This document shows, in pieces, positions 1 through 7,205 of a stretch of 37,607 nt of DNA. Position 1 is the stretch's first letter. Each line of letters opens with the position of its first letter. The translations under genes were made by a program, and so were the position numbers. Below the pieces are notes generated by a model. The model worked only from the letters and a program-made list of their open reading frames with translations. It did no database searches and was not told where the DNA came from. Origin of the DNA: a virus; the IMG/VR virus record IMGVR_UViG_3300035688_000028, positions 1 through 37,607 of that record; one strand, given 5' to 3'.

Positions 1-112
1 GAGGAGATGCTTCAATTCGAGGCTGAGAAGGCCAAGATACCCGTCGCTAAATTTTGGTGCGAGTATGTCCAGAATGGTGAAGGCGAAGCCCACTACAATC
101 CCGAAAAAGGCG
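1..112. repeat. Terminal direct repeat (circular-genome overlap, left copy)
   Basis: Bases 1-112 match 37496-37607 except at positions 108 (A versus G) and 111 (C versus T). Such an overlap is what an assembler leaves on a circular or circularly permuted phage genome. Both differences are at third codon positions of the RecT-like gene and are synonymous (AAA/AAG Lys, GGC/GGT Gly), so they look like natural strain variation. The right copy is 37496-37607. Confidence 0.93.
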
Positions 113-708
113 ATATTGCAGTCAAGGCAATTCTACATGACGAAATCTCACGGACTAAGTGGGAGAAGCGTATCCTAAGCCACTTCATTGAGCTCATCAA
201 AAGCCAGGTTGAAAAGGATGAAGCCTGGAAGTTGGCTAATGAATTGGGCGGACCAGAACCCACCTGGTCAGCGGTAGCGGTCGTGCATGGTTCTGAGAAT
301 TTCGGCGCAACCGAGAAGTATGATCGTTATGAGCGTTGCTGCAAGAGGGCTGAAAAGTTAGCCATACGCAAGCGTTTTCCGCTCATCGATCTGCCTGAGC
401 CGGTCGGTTTTGACGAAAATTATATCGATGCTGAGGTAAAAGATGTTCCAGAACAATTGCCACCCGAGCAGCCACAGATTGAGCAACCGCAACCCGCGGG
501 CAATGGCAACGGCAAGGCGCCGATGAATTTGGAAGAGGCGAAGGCTATCACCAATCGCGATGGAACGAAATATGGCAACATCGGCCCCGAAGATTTAAAG
601 CATATGGCGCGGTCATTGAGCAACGTGGCAAACCGCACAATTGAGCAAGAGGATAAACTGCTAGCAATACAGTTAATCCAGGCTGACAGGTCGAAGGAGA
701 CGAAATGA
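1..708 (+). CDS. RecT-like single-strand annealing protein, C-terminal part (continues from 37253)
   Basis: When the ends are joined, codon 82 of the gene starting at 37253 falls on base 1, giving one 316-aa protein. The N-terminal part carries the core that marks RecT/Bet-type phage annealing proteins (see the 37253 entry). This part continues the core and ends in a Pro/Gln/Glu-rich linker around total residues 232-250 and a short helical tail. Family members anneal complementary single strands in phage recombination and replication. The next gene starts at 705 in an ATGA overlap, so the two are translationally coupled in the early operon. No partner exonuclease (RecE/YqaJ type) is recognisable nearby. 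The family is inferred from motifs only. Confidence 0.65.
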   Translation, partial: EEMLQFEAEKAKIPVAKFWCEYVQNGEGEAHYNPEKGDIAVKAILHDEISRTKWEKRILSHFIELIKSQVEKDEAWKLANELGGPEPTWSAVAVVHGSENFGATEKYDRYERCCKRAEKLAIRKRFPLIDLPEPVGFDENYIDAEVKDVPEQLPPEQPQIEQPQPAGNGNGKAPMNLEEAKAITNRDGTKYGNIGPEDLKHMARSLSNVANRTIEQEDKLLAIQLIQADRSKETK

Positions 709-998
709 TAGACATAAATCAGAACGACCCGACGGTTGCGAACGACCCTAAGGATATTGTGTTCGACTATTTGGTGGAGAATATCAGCGATAAACAGGCA
801 TATTTTTTATCTAGTCTTATAGCCGATTTCTTGAATAGTCATGATATTTATAGCGGCAAAGAGATTAAAATGCCATTTCATTTTATCCCCGCGATAGATA
901 AATTTCGGGCTCAACAACTTCTTGAAATCATCAAGGCATATGTTGAGAGCCACTACCTGCAAATGGCGGGAGGTTTCCATGTGCAAAAAAACCCTTGA
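705..998 (+). CDS. Hypothetical early protein, 97 aa
   Basis: I do not recognise the family. The ATG overlaps the stop of the RecT-like gene (ATGA), so it is probably translationally coupled. The protein is acidic at the N-terminus (runs of Asn/Asp) and then predicted mostly alpha-helical, with no transmembrane segment, cysteine pair or catalytic motif that I can see. Its end overlaps the start of the HicA-like gene at 979, a dense packing that argues for a real gene in the same polycistronic message. An accessory role in recombination or replication is only a guess from position. Confidence 0.7.
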   Translation: MIDINQNDPTVANDPKDIVFDYLVENISDKQAYFLSSLIADFLNSHDIYSGKEIKMPFHFIPAIDKFRAQQLLEIIKAYVESHYLQMAGGFHVQKNP

Positions 999-1233
999 CC
1001 AATGCCAATCAGGTGATGATTTCAGAAGATATGCTGAGAAGAAAGGCAAAAAGAATAAAGCATTGGGTGTCTGGACCCGAAACGGCAAAGGCGACCATTG
1101 CATTGTCGGAACAATCATGGGGCAAGTGGTTGTGCCTTTGCACCGTGAAATAGCCAAAGGATTGCGGTGCAAACTCATTAAGACACTCATCGCGATTGGG
1201 CTGGCCTGCCTGGTCATATTGATGGTGGTGTAA
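979..1233 (+). CDS. HicA-like small protein, 84 aa
   Basis: The start chosen is the ATG at 979, preceded by GGGAGG at a good distance. The sequence has the HicA/YcfA layout: a basic N-terminal half, GKGDH at residues 36-40 in the place of the family's G-S-H-H catalytic-histidine motif, a VVPLH strand at 51-55, then the closing helix GLRCKLIKTLIAIGL (61-75). HicA toxins are dsRBD-fold mRNA interferases; many phages carry single HicA-like proteins of unknown use. No HicB antitoxin lies beside it, so this is not an obvious toxin-antitoxin pair. The last nine residues are strongly hydrophobic, which is unusual. It is the last gene of the early operon before a non-coding stretch. Confidence 0.6.
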   Translation: MCKKTLDQCQSGDDFRRYAEKKGKKNKALGVWTRNGKGDHCIVGTIMGQVVVPLHREIAKGLRCKLIKTLIAIGLACLVILMVV

Positions 1234-1313
1234 ACAAGGGGCCATCCAATTGACACTTTTGCATGCAATTTGTTGAACATATTGAATGAAATACAAGCGA
1301 GGTCAATTATCCG

Positions 1314-1324
1314 TGTGGTATAAT
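1314..1324 (+). promoter_or_regulatory. Strong extended -10 promoter for the 1331-1670 transcript
   Basis: TGTGGTATAAT is a perfect -10 box (1319-1324) with the TRTG extension. No good -35 hexamer sits 17 bases upstream, as is usual for extended -10 promoters. Predicted transcription start is near 1331. The identical 11-mer occurs on the minus strand at 20837-20847. Confidence 0.75.
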
Positions 1325-1330
1325 TAATCT

Positions 1331-1670
1331 CAAGCCAGTCGCTAGAGGCAAAAGCTGGGTACTCCCAGGTGCTCGAAATGGGCCTCATCCTCCTCGGGGC
1401 TGGCTATCACGATGAGAGGGCACACCTAAGGTTCGTCCGAAGGTTACTCCCTCTAAAGTACCCTGGCCCGATGAAGTATCATAATCTTGAAGGAGATGGG
1501 CACGCGGTAGGGATTGCTGGGCGTGGAGATTATGAGAAATTAGCTACAGGGGTCACGCCAAAGAACACGGGACTAATTTGGCGTATCCCCGCCGGGCCTC
1601 CATCTACTATAAGATGCGCACAAATGGGCGGGCTCGGGCAAGGAGGTGACGACTTCCTTGCCCATTTCTA
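1331..1670 (+). ncRNA. Putative large structured phage non-coding RNA (about 340 nt)
   Basis: The stretch after the HicA-like gene holds a strong promoter and then a chain of perfect hairpins. AGCCAG 1333-1338 pairs with CTGGCT 1400-1405. Inside it GAGGC 1345-1349 pairs with GCCTC 1382-1386, and CTGGG 1355-1359 pairs with CCCAG 1364-1368. AGAGGG 1415-1420 pairs with CCCTCT 1449-1454. GGGG 1549-1552 plus ACGCCAAA 1555-1562 pair with TTTGGCGT 1577-1584 plus CCCC 1587-1590. A final 9-bp stem is GGGCAAGGA 1636-1644 with TCCTTGCCC 1655-1663. CACGCC 1554-1559 could alternatively pair with GGCGTG 1520-1525, a possible switch. An open frame at 1369-1734 spans it but has no Shine-Dalgarno site and no recognisable protein character. 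I do not recognise an Rfam family. A short hydrophobic frame (ATG 1670 to stop 1762, 30 aa) follows AAGGAGGTGA at 1640-1649 and might be translated. Confidence 0.6.
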
Positions 1671-1723
1671 TGTCTATCCTGGTTATTATAAGCTACTTAG
1701 ATTACATCGTCATGAGTTCGCGC

Positions 1724-1752
1724 TTTGTCACTAAAACGCAAAAGGTGACAAA
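1724..1752. terminator. Inverted repeat between convergent units
   Basis: TTTGTCAC (1724-1731) and GTGACAAA (1745-1752) form a perfect 8-bp stem with a 13-base A-rich loop. It lies between the plus-strand RNA unit and the end of the long minus-strand operon (stop at 1764). No clear T-run follows on either strand, so it may be a weak bidirectional terminator, an RNA-protecting hairpin, or a protein-binding site. Confidence 0.4.
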
Positions 1753-1763
1753 TTACCATTAGA

Positions 1764-1982
1764 TTATATCCGCCTGATTACCCGGATTCTGCCTGAGTTG
1801 CTCTTTACTAATATAAATCGGAATTTACCCGACTGCACCAAAGTATCCATTCGAATATGTGCTGTATTCTGACATATCCCATACCGCGCCATCATGTCCC
1901 TATAATCAATGTCACCGGGTTGGCGTTCCTCATAGGTAACGAATAGTTTATCGATCTCAGTGAAAATATCTTCGCTATTCAT
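1764..1982 (-). CDS. Small winged-helix-like DNA-binding protein, 72 aa
   Basis: The start ATG overlaps the stop of the phosphoesterase gene (TTATGA), so the two are coupled and this is the last gene of the late operon. The middle of the protein (DYRDMMARYGICQNTAHIR, residues 26-44) reads as a helix-turn-helix, and the C-terminal part (FRFILVKSNSGRIRVIRR) as a beta-wing with basic residues. The call is by pattern, not by a named family. A role in late transcription control or in DNA-end handling is equally possible. Confidence 0.55.
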   Translation of the reverse strand: MNSEDIFTEIDKLFVTYEERQPGDIDYRDMMARYGICQNTAHIRMDTLVQSGKFRFILVKSNSGRIRVIRRI

Positions 1983-2839
1983 AATTCCTCTTTCGTGCGG
2001 ATATCTAATGTCTTGGTGAGTCTCATGATGCGCCTCATCCCATCGACAATTTCAATAAGTACCAATCCATTAGTTATAGTATCCGGCGATTTCCCTGAAT
2101 AACGGGCATAATCTGTTATCATCATATAAGATGGGGTGACTATAAGTGTAGAAAAGTAGTCTTTATCTGCTACTGATATATGTACCGTTTCACAAACCCA
2201 TTCATGGTAATGCGCCCTTAATACCAAATCGGGGGGTTGCTTCCCTGCCATCAGGCTTTTTTCCATGATTGAACGAAGATAATACCGTGCCTCATTGCCA
2301 GTCAGCCAGGCTCTTTTCCCTGGTGGTGGTCCAACATGGGCATAATCTACCAATAACCCACCGATATGAGCCAATCCATGATATAGAAATTGGGTATCGA
2401 CATCTGGATAAAGTGATTTCAATCTATCGCATATAAGAATTTCAGTAGAGGCCTCACCATAATCATGTGCATTATTTCCGGCCACAATCCGCACCGTTTT
2501 AAGATTAGGTATTTCGTACCAGACTTGAAGATTTGCTAATCCTATTGATATCTGATCCGCCATGCGTGTTGACATGATTGAATAGGGATATTTACCGCCC
2601 CAGCATAACTCGCCGTTATGGATTAGAGTTAGCGGATCATCACCTATTTTTTGTATGATCGTTTGCTTGTGGGATTGCAAGAGTTCCCATAGATATTCTT
2701 GCGTTGTGGTGAGTTTTGGCTTTACTGGTATGAGTGTTCCATTTGGTGCTTCATCATGTAGAATTACATCCGGATTGCATAAGGCTAGTTTGTGGTTGGC
2801 GTGGGTGTCGCTTATGTCAACGATGTATTCTCTTTGCAT
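1979..2839 (-). CDS. Calcineurin-like metallophosphoesterase, 286 aa
   Basis: Metallophosphoesterase motifs appear in the right order: DISDTH at residues 8-13 (D-x-H), HNGE at 74-77 where the family has GD, GNNAHD at 121-126 for GNHD, an H in DYAHVG near 165-170, and AHYHEW at 209-214 for the GHxH motif. Family members hydrolyse phosphomono- or diesters using two metal ions. The second motif is divergent (NGE for GD), so activity or metal use may differ. AGGAG precedes the start. The gene sits downstream of the tail-fibre genes, an odd place for an enzyme; a role in DNA repair or host nucleotide metabolism is inference. Confidence 0.75.
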   Translation of the reverse strand: MQREYIVDISDTHANHKLALCNPDVILHDEAPNGTLIPVKPKLTTTQEYLWELLQSHKQTIIQKIGDDPLTLIHNGELCWGGKYPYSIMSTRMADQISIGLANLQVWYEIPNLKTVRIVAGNNAHDYGEASTEILICDRLKSLYPDVDTQFLYHGLAHIGGLLVDYAHVGPPPGKRAWLTGNEARYYLRSIMEKSLMAGKQPPDLVLRAHYHEWVCETVHISVADKDYFSTLIVTPSYMMITDYARYSGKSPDTITNGLVLIEIVDGMRRIMRLTKTLDIRTKEEL

Positions 2840-2993
2840 CAGTTTAACTCCTGATTGTTTTCATGGTTGGGTCAGCTCGGTTTGCCATTATCTTCTAGCT
2901 CCGTTTGTGATCGTCATATCAATAATTCCTTGTTTGCCATAAGTCACCTCAGCTCCTCCGCCGTCGCATAGTTCGTGATCGTCATAAGCCACC
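2840..2993 (-). repeat. Intergenic stretch of duplicated start-codon modules and minute reading frames
   Basis: Read on the minus strand, this gap has two interleaved repeats, each starting with ATG. ATGACGATCACRAAC occurs with its start at 2985 and again at 2917. ATGGCAAAC occurs with its start at 2940 and again at 2888. They open four tiny frames (13, 8, 9 and 14 codons; the last is MANRADPTMKTIRS). The last frame contains the AGGAG used by the phosphoesterase gene. This looks like recombination scars, the truncated 5' ends of genes lost or swapped behind the tail fibre. Confidence 0.55.
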
Positions 2994-4391
2994 TCATGCT
3001 GGGAATGTTACTTCCACAGTCTGAATACTGGCAACCCAACGAACAGTATTGCCTGCGCCATCAGCATCCTGAACCTCAATCACAAGAGCATCATTCGTAT
3101 CGTCACCTCTGGCACGTGCATCAAAACTCACATCATCGGCATCGTAAAGCATTATAACCATGGAGGCCAAAAGCGTGGTCGTTCCACCATCATTTTCTAT
3201 AATGCCCTCTATCTTGAAACCGAATGATTTTGTACATCCTTGAGTAGTACCAACAATTTTTGCAACAAATGTCCAGACTGTATCTACTGGAATAATCAAT
3301 CTTTCTAATGAGCCATCCAAAAACAATTCATACCAGTTATTATTGTTATGAACTACTGATTTATTTAGAACACTATCAGACATTTGACAGTCACCATACT
3401 GAGAAAATAAATCTGATCCGAAAGATTTTTGGTATTTATTCGATGGTTTTGTTCCTAAGCCTAATGATATTGAATGATCTTTATCAGCCCTACAGTCATC
3501 CCCTATAGCAATACTATATGGCGCCGTCGCCTGACATGATAAACCGATTGCAACTGTATCTTGGGCACTTGCCAAATTCCCATCACCCATTGCTACTGAA
3601 TTATTGCCACTGGCTGTATTATTTTGCCCAATGGCAATCGCAGATGGATTATCTTGACAAATATTCATTGTCCCAATAGCCACAGAGTTATTTGCACCTA
3701 CAAGAACCTGATTTGCATAACCAAAAGCCAAACTATAATCAGCTTCAACTAGATTGAGGTCTCCCCCGCCAAAGGAACAGTTTCCGGTAACTTTTATATT
3801 TGAGCCTATGCCGAATGATTTAGAACCAGACACAACAAAATCGTCTGATACTCTTTCCTGACAAAGATCAATTGCTTTTGCGCCACGGGCGTTACCCGCC
3901 AGGTCAGCTTGTAGCGCCGTACCATTCGGCTTGAATAATGGCAACCCCGCCGGTGTCACCGCCCGCGCGGTGTCTGTCCCCGCTTGGGCCTCAGTAGTAG
4001 TAGCCAATTCAACATGCGCCGAAATAGCCGTGGTCGCTGCTATGCCCGCATGCGCATCGATCAGCGTTTGCAATGTATTCTGGCTCGCGGTCGGATTCGC
4101 AATTATGGCGATAAGGTCTTCAAGCGTGATCGCCGCCCCCGCCGCCAGATTCACGTAGAAATTGAAGCCGTCCGGCAAGAGAACCTGATATTGCGCCGTA
4201 CCTGTATTTGGGACGGCAATGTTAACGGTGAACGCCCCTGTCGCGTTCGTGATAACGGTATGCGTTTCTTCGGGATAGGTGTATCCCGCTATGGCGAAAC
4301 AGCCGGTAAGACGGAATGAGACCTCGGCATTAGGCCAAGGCGTAACCCCACCCGGGTGATATATTACACCTATGATTGTTCTGGTAGCCAT
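2994..4391 (-). CDS. Tail fibre / receptor-binding protein with YadA-like head repeats, 465 aa
   Basis: Residues 1-100 form a beta-rich N-terminal domain with a carboxypeptidase-regulatory-like look (GAFTVNIAVPNTGTAQYQVLLPDGF). Near residues 125-150 is VELATTTEAQAGTDTARAVTP, a short motif common in phage tail fibres. Residues 190-315 hold repeated NSVAIG / SAIAIG / SVAMGDGN / TVAIGL / SIAIGDD units typical of trimeric adhesin (YadA/Hep_Hag) heads. The C-terminal 120 residues are a further beta domain. Such proteins form trimers that bind host surface. The start abuts the preceding stop. It is the last structural gene of the late operon, as expected for a host-range determinant. Confidence 0.8.
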   Translation of the reverse strand: MATRTIIGVIYHPGGVTPWPNAEVSFRLTGCFAIAGYTYPEETHTVITNATGAFTVNIAVPNTGTAQYQVLLPDGFNFYVNLAAGAAITLEDLIAIIANPTASQNTLQTLIDAHAGIAATTAISAHVELATTTEAQAGTDTARAVTPAGLPLFKPNGTALQADLAGNARGAKAIDLCQERVSDDFVVSGSKSFGIGSNIKVTGNCSFGGGDLNLVEADYSLAFGYANQVLVGANNSVAIGTMNICQDNPSAIAIGQNNTASGNNSVAMGDGNLASAQDTVAIGLSCQATAPYSIAIGDDCRADKDHSISLGLGTKPSNKYQKSFGSDLFSQYGDCQMSDSVLNKSVVHNNNNWYELFLDGSLERLIIPVDTVWTFVAKIVGTTQGCTKSFGFKIEGIIENDGGTTTLLASMVIMLYDADDVSFDARARGDDTNDALVIEVQDADGAGNTVRWVASIQTVEVTFPA

Positions 4392-4715
4392 TTATATTGC
4401 CTCATCTACTTTCCATTCCGCATGGTAGGTCTTATCGTTTTTGGTATCCACGTAACTGGCAATGAACTGTACCTGGTAAGTGCCAGCCGTTTCCACATCG
4501 ATTGCGCCGTAAGCCCAGGTGAAGACACCGGGATTTGTAACCTGGTCAGGGTCTACCGTGAATATCCCATCTACGGCGCGTCCTATTCCATTCCTGTCTT
4601 GCATACGCCCCGTGATAGTTGCGCCAGTCAGAACGTAAGCCGTACCATTCTCTTGTAGCCAGGTGATGCGCTGCGCTGTGTGCCGTGCTCCGACAACTCC
4701 AGTTGATAAGGTCAT
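4392..4715 (-). CDS. Baseplate/tail Ig-like protein (BppU-type fold suspected), 107 aa
   Basis: This short beta-sandwich protein has the look of phage baseplate upper-protein N-domains: QRITWLQENGTAYVLTGATI near residues 15-34, then GVFTWAYGAIDVETAGTYQVQFIASY and a C-terminal KTYHAEWKVDEA strand. Such domains usually attach receptor-binding proteins to the tail. The start overlaps the stop of the 4712-6400 gene (ATGA), and the stop abuts the start of the fibre gene, so the three are one translational block. The family assignment is by pattern only. Confidence 0.6.
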   Translation of the reverse strand: MTLSTGVVGARHTAQRITWLQENGTAYVLTGATITGRMQDRNGIGRAVDGIFTVDPDQVTNPGVFTWAYGAIDVETAGTYQVQFIASYVDTKNDKTYHAEWKVDEAI

Positions 4716-6400
4716 CTCAAAACTCCTTCATAATCTGAACCGACGATTGCACCCTCGTACTTCGGGCCTCTGATTCTGCCATTGGTAGATGGGCCGTAAA
4801 CGGTTCCGGTCGTATGATATATCAGCATAGCAAGGATACTGATGGTCTGTCCCAAAGATAACAGGGTGGCGATATCCAATCCAATGCTTACGGCTCCAGG
4901 CACTACCGCAAGCGACTGACCCTGTGCCAATAGAGCGGCAGAGGCAAGATTAATAAATAGGCCAGCTCCCGGCGCAGAGACCGCAATGGTTTGTCCAGTT
5001 GCCGAAAGTCCAGCCGCTGACATGGCGAGGCTGACCGCGCCCGGTATAATGGTTAATGCTTGCCCTTGAGCAGTGAGCGTGGCACAAGCCATAGTAATAC
5101 CCACTGCACCTGGAACGATTGTTGTAACCTGCCCTTGCGCGCTTACCGCTCCAGACGCCAGGGCAATCGAGACCGCACCGGCAGTAATGCTGGAAGCTTG
5201 CCCGGAAGCCGTAATGCTGGCCGCATCTAAATCTATTGAAGTGCCGGCAATGGCGCTGACCGTGATAGTCTGGCCTTGCGCGGTAAGACTGGCATTCGTC
5301 AGGGTAATCGCCACAACCCCCGGCGTTATGGTTATGGTTTGTCCGCTAGCCGAAAGCGCGGCATTCACTAAACTGATTGATACCGCGCCTGGTGTAACCG
5401 TGATAGTTTGTCCGGCCGCGGATAAAATAGCGTTTGATAATGCTATAGATACCGCGCCTGGTGTGATTGTGATCGCCTGCCCTTGAGAGGCAAGCACGGA
5501 AGCGGATAGAGTTATGCCAACAGCACCCGCTACAACGGTGGTTGTCTGGCCCGTGGCGGTTGTTGCGGCTACACCCAAATTTATAGATACCGCGCCCGGG
5601 GTAATGGCAATGACCTGCCCCGTGGCGCTAAGAGCCGCCGCAGCCATATTTGGAGCAACCGCTCCAGGCGTTACCGTGAAAGTCTGTCCACTCGTGGTAA
5701 CAGCAGCAGCAGCGAGATTGATACTTATGGGCGCGCCGCCCGCCGTTATATAAGGCAAAAGATAAGATTTCGCCCCCCACCCAACAGGCGGCGGGTCTTC
5801 ATCGGTAGTCGCAACTGATCCAGCTTCCCAATTATGTCTACCCCCAGAATAATCTATTAGTTTCTCTGCTGTGCCTGGGAAAAGAGGCCAGAAACCATAA
5901 AGATTGGCTGTTTCTTTAGGCAATATGGAGTGCATTTCTTGAGGGATTTGGGTGGCACTAAGAGCAGATGTCCACCACTTCATATAGGCGGCCCGTCCAT
6001 TGAAAGAATATTCTGACCCATTTTGATAAACACCCAAATTAATATAAGATAATGTTGCTAGAGCCGTTATAGTAAAGCCATCAACACGTATTACACCATC
6101 CACCCATAATTCATTGTCCGTGTTAGAACGATGCACCCAGACTAGATGATGCCAAGTTCCGACAGAAACTTCATAAGTGGCACTCTCTTCTGAATCGCTA
6201 CCTAACTCCCAACCTGTGCCAGTAGGCCCCGTTAATAGTTGTGGATGTTTACTGTTATCATATAAAGTTAAAAGGGAGCTATAATTGTCCGTGTCAACAG
6301 AAATATATGCCCACAATGCAATAGTGAATGTGGTCAAGTCGGGAAAATTTGCGCTGATACGAAGATATTTATCAGTAGTCGCAGTAAAACGGACAGCCAT
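4712..6400 (-). CDS. LamG/concanavalin-like adhesin with thirteen 23-aa repeats, 562 aa
   Basis: Residues 1-200 are a LamG/laminin-G-like (concanavalin A fold) domain: LRISANFPDLTTFTIALWAYIS, GTWHHLVWVHRSN and DNELWVDGVIRVDG are typical of that fold, which binds glycans. Residues about 221-525 are thirteen tandem copies of a 23-residue unit with consensus SI-L--A-LSA-GQTITVTPGAV, predicted to stack as beta strands. The C-terminus is short and basic. No known repeat family is recognised for the 23-aa unit. Together they suggest a carbohydrate-binding head on a stalk. It is translationally coupled to the next gene by an ATGA overlap. Confidence 0.75.
   Translation of the reverse strand: MAVRFTATTDKYLRISANFPDLTTFTIALWAYISVDTDNYSSLLTLYDNSKHPQLLTGPTGTGWELGSDSEESATYEVSVGTWHHLVWVHRSNTDNELWVDGVIRVDGFTITALATLSYINLGVYQNGSEYSFNGRAAYMKWWTSALSATQIPQEMHSILPKETANLYGFWPLFPGTAEKLIDYSGGRHNWEAGSVATTDEDPPPVGWGAKSYLLPYITAGGAPISINLAAAAVTTSGQTFTVTPGAVAPNMAAAALSATGQVIAITPGAVSINLGVAATTATGQTTTVVAGAVGITLSASVLASQGQAITITPGAVSIALSNAILSAAGQTITVTPGAVSISLVNAALSASGQTITITPGVVAITLTNASLTAQGQTITVSAIAGTSIDLDAASITASGQASSITAGAVSIALASGAVSAQGQVTTIVPGAVGITMACATLTAQGQALTIIPGAVSLAMSAAGLSATGQTIAVSAPGAGLFINLASAALLAQGQSLAVVPGAVSIGLDIATLLSLGQTISILAMLIYHTTGTVYGPSTNGRIRGPKYEGAIVGSDYEGVLR
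4826..5740 (-). repeat. Tandem 69-bp coding repeats (13 copies)
   Basis: The DNA encoding the 23-aa units of the LamG protein repeats with a period of 69 bp, twice interrupted by two or three extra codons. Copies have diverged mostly at third positions, while GQ and PGAV codons are kept, so the array is under protein selection. Copy-number change by recombination would alter stalk length. Confidence 0.75.
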
Positions 6401-6429
6401 TTATTTTCTACCTAAATAACCAAGTTTGT

Positions 6430-6909
6430 CTATGCCCCGTCACGTATCTCAACAGCAAGAACATGCATATCTCCCGTCGCAGTATCATCCGGGGCATCCC
6501 GATCCAGGCTGAAACGCACATAATCACCTGCTGCGCCACTATCGAAGTTGGTCAGGGTCACATCGATGACATCCATGTAACCGGCGGTTCCAGGCACAGT
6601 TGTATTATCTAATGCGTTTACCGTGTCGAAACTATCGCCTGCGTCCATATCGAACGCGTCAGCATCGGTCACTGCTTCTACGGCCACGTTTACATCCACA
6701 TCACCACTTGTGGCGCTTGCCATGATGTAATAGATGAAGGCGTGTACCGCACCAGTCCAACCTTGTGGGAGAATGACAGTCCAATAACAGGTCTCTTTAG
6801 TTGCCGCGTCGAAGGACAACACGGGGCGGCGGTTCACCAATTGCAGTTGCGGGAAGTTCGCCGCCGGAAACTCCGCACTATATGGGGTAAGTACAAACCT
6901 TGAAGCCAT
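6430..6909 (-). CDS. Beta-rich virion structural protein, 159 aa
   Basis: This all-beta, acidic protein has no enzyme motif. It begins MASRFVLTPYSAEFPAANF and has an aromatic, Gly/Asp-rich C-terminal half (DYVRFSLDRDAPDDTATGD), the character of phage decoration or baseplate beta-sandwich proteins. Its start codon overlaps the previous stop by one base (TAATG). I recognise the type from tail-fibre clusters of other siphophages but cannot name the family. Position between the 98-aa gene and the LamG adhesin suggests a tail-tip component. Confidence 0.65.
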   Translation of the reverse strand: MASRFVLTPYSAEFPAANFPQLQLVNRRPVLSFDAATKETCYWTVILPQGWTGAVHAFIYYIMASATSGDVDVNVAVEAVTDADAFDMDAGDSFDTVNALDNTTVPGTAGYMDVIDVTLTNFDSGAAGDYVRFSLDRDAPDDTATGDMHVLAVEIRDGA

Positions 6910-7205
6910 TAATCCACCTCCCCGAATAATCGGCGTAAGAATCCATCAGCATATCTCATCGCCGCACAGAAGCAGAATAGTAGTGTTTTCTGGCTTGGTG
7001 TGGCATTTGTTCTAAATAACGTAGGCAATGAGTTGTTATAGGATGAGACATTTGCCTCAATCCAATCGTCCGTGGAATTTATGGCATCTATCAAATCCTG
7101 TTTCACCATATTGGGTATATCCTCATGCGTTTCCCAATGTGATAAAAATCGCATGAACGCCCGATAACACTTCAACCTGTCTGCTGCCGGTAAAGGAGTC
7201 ATCAT
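6909..7205 (-). CDS. Hypothetical helical phage protein, 98 aa
   Basis: This mostly alpha-helical protein has several patches that look conserved: LPAADRLKCYRAFMRFLS near the N-terminus, DDWIEANVSSYNNSLP in the middle, and TPSQKTLLFCFCAAMRYADGFLRRLFGEV at the end. I believe similar proteins occur in tail-gene clusters of other siphophages, but no function is known to me. The start overlaps the stop of the 7202-7666 gene, and the stop overlaps the next start, so it is translated with the tail-tip proteins. Confidence 0.65.
   Translation of the reverse strand: MMTPLPAADRLKCYRAFMRFLSHWETHEDIPNMVKQDLIDAINSTDDWIEANVSSYNNSLPTLFRTNATPSQKTLLFCFCAAMRYADGFLRRLFGEVD

Noticed and set aside
705-1233. Genes 705-998 and 979-1233 as a HicBA toxin-antitoxin pair
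   Set aside because: The 97-aa protein shows no HicB core or DNA-binding domain.
807-1388. Long open frame (193 codons) on the minus strand opposite the early genes
   Set aside because: It lies antisense to two coupled genes with good ribosome sites and has no site of its own; treated as a shadow frame.
1369-1734. Open frame of 121 codons on the plus strand
   Set aside because: It has no ribosome site and odd composition, and it runs through a series of perfect RNA stems; the structured-RNA explanation is stronger.
2840-2993. Possible diversity-generating retroelement template near the fibre gene
   Set aside because: No reverse transcriptase and no matching variable repeat are present.
4826-5740. 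Regular 69-bp periodicity that could suggest a CRISPR-like array
   Set aside because: The repeats are in-frame coding units with conserved protein residues and no unique spacers.
5073-5753. Long open frames on the plus strand opposite the 23-aa repeats
   Set aside because: They are mirror images of the repetitive coding sequence and lack ribosome sites.
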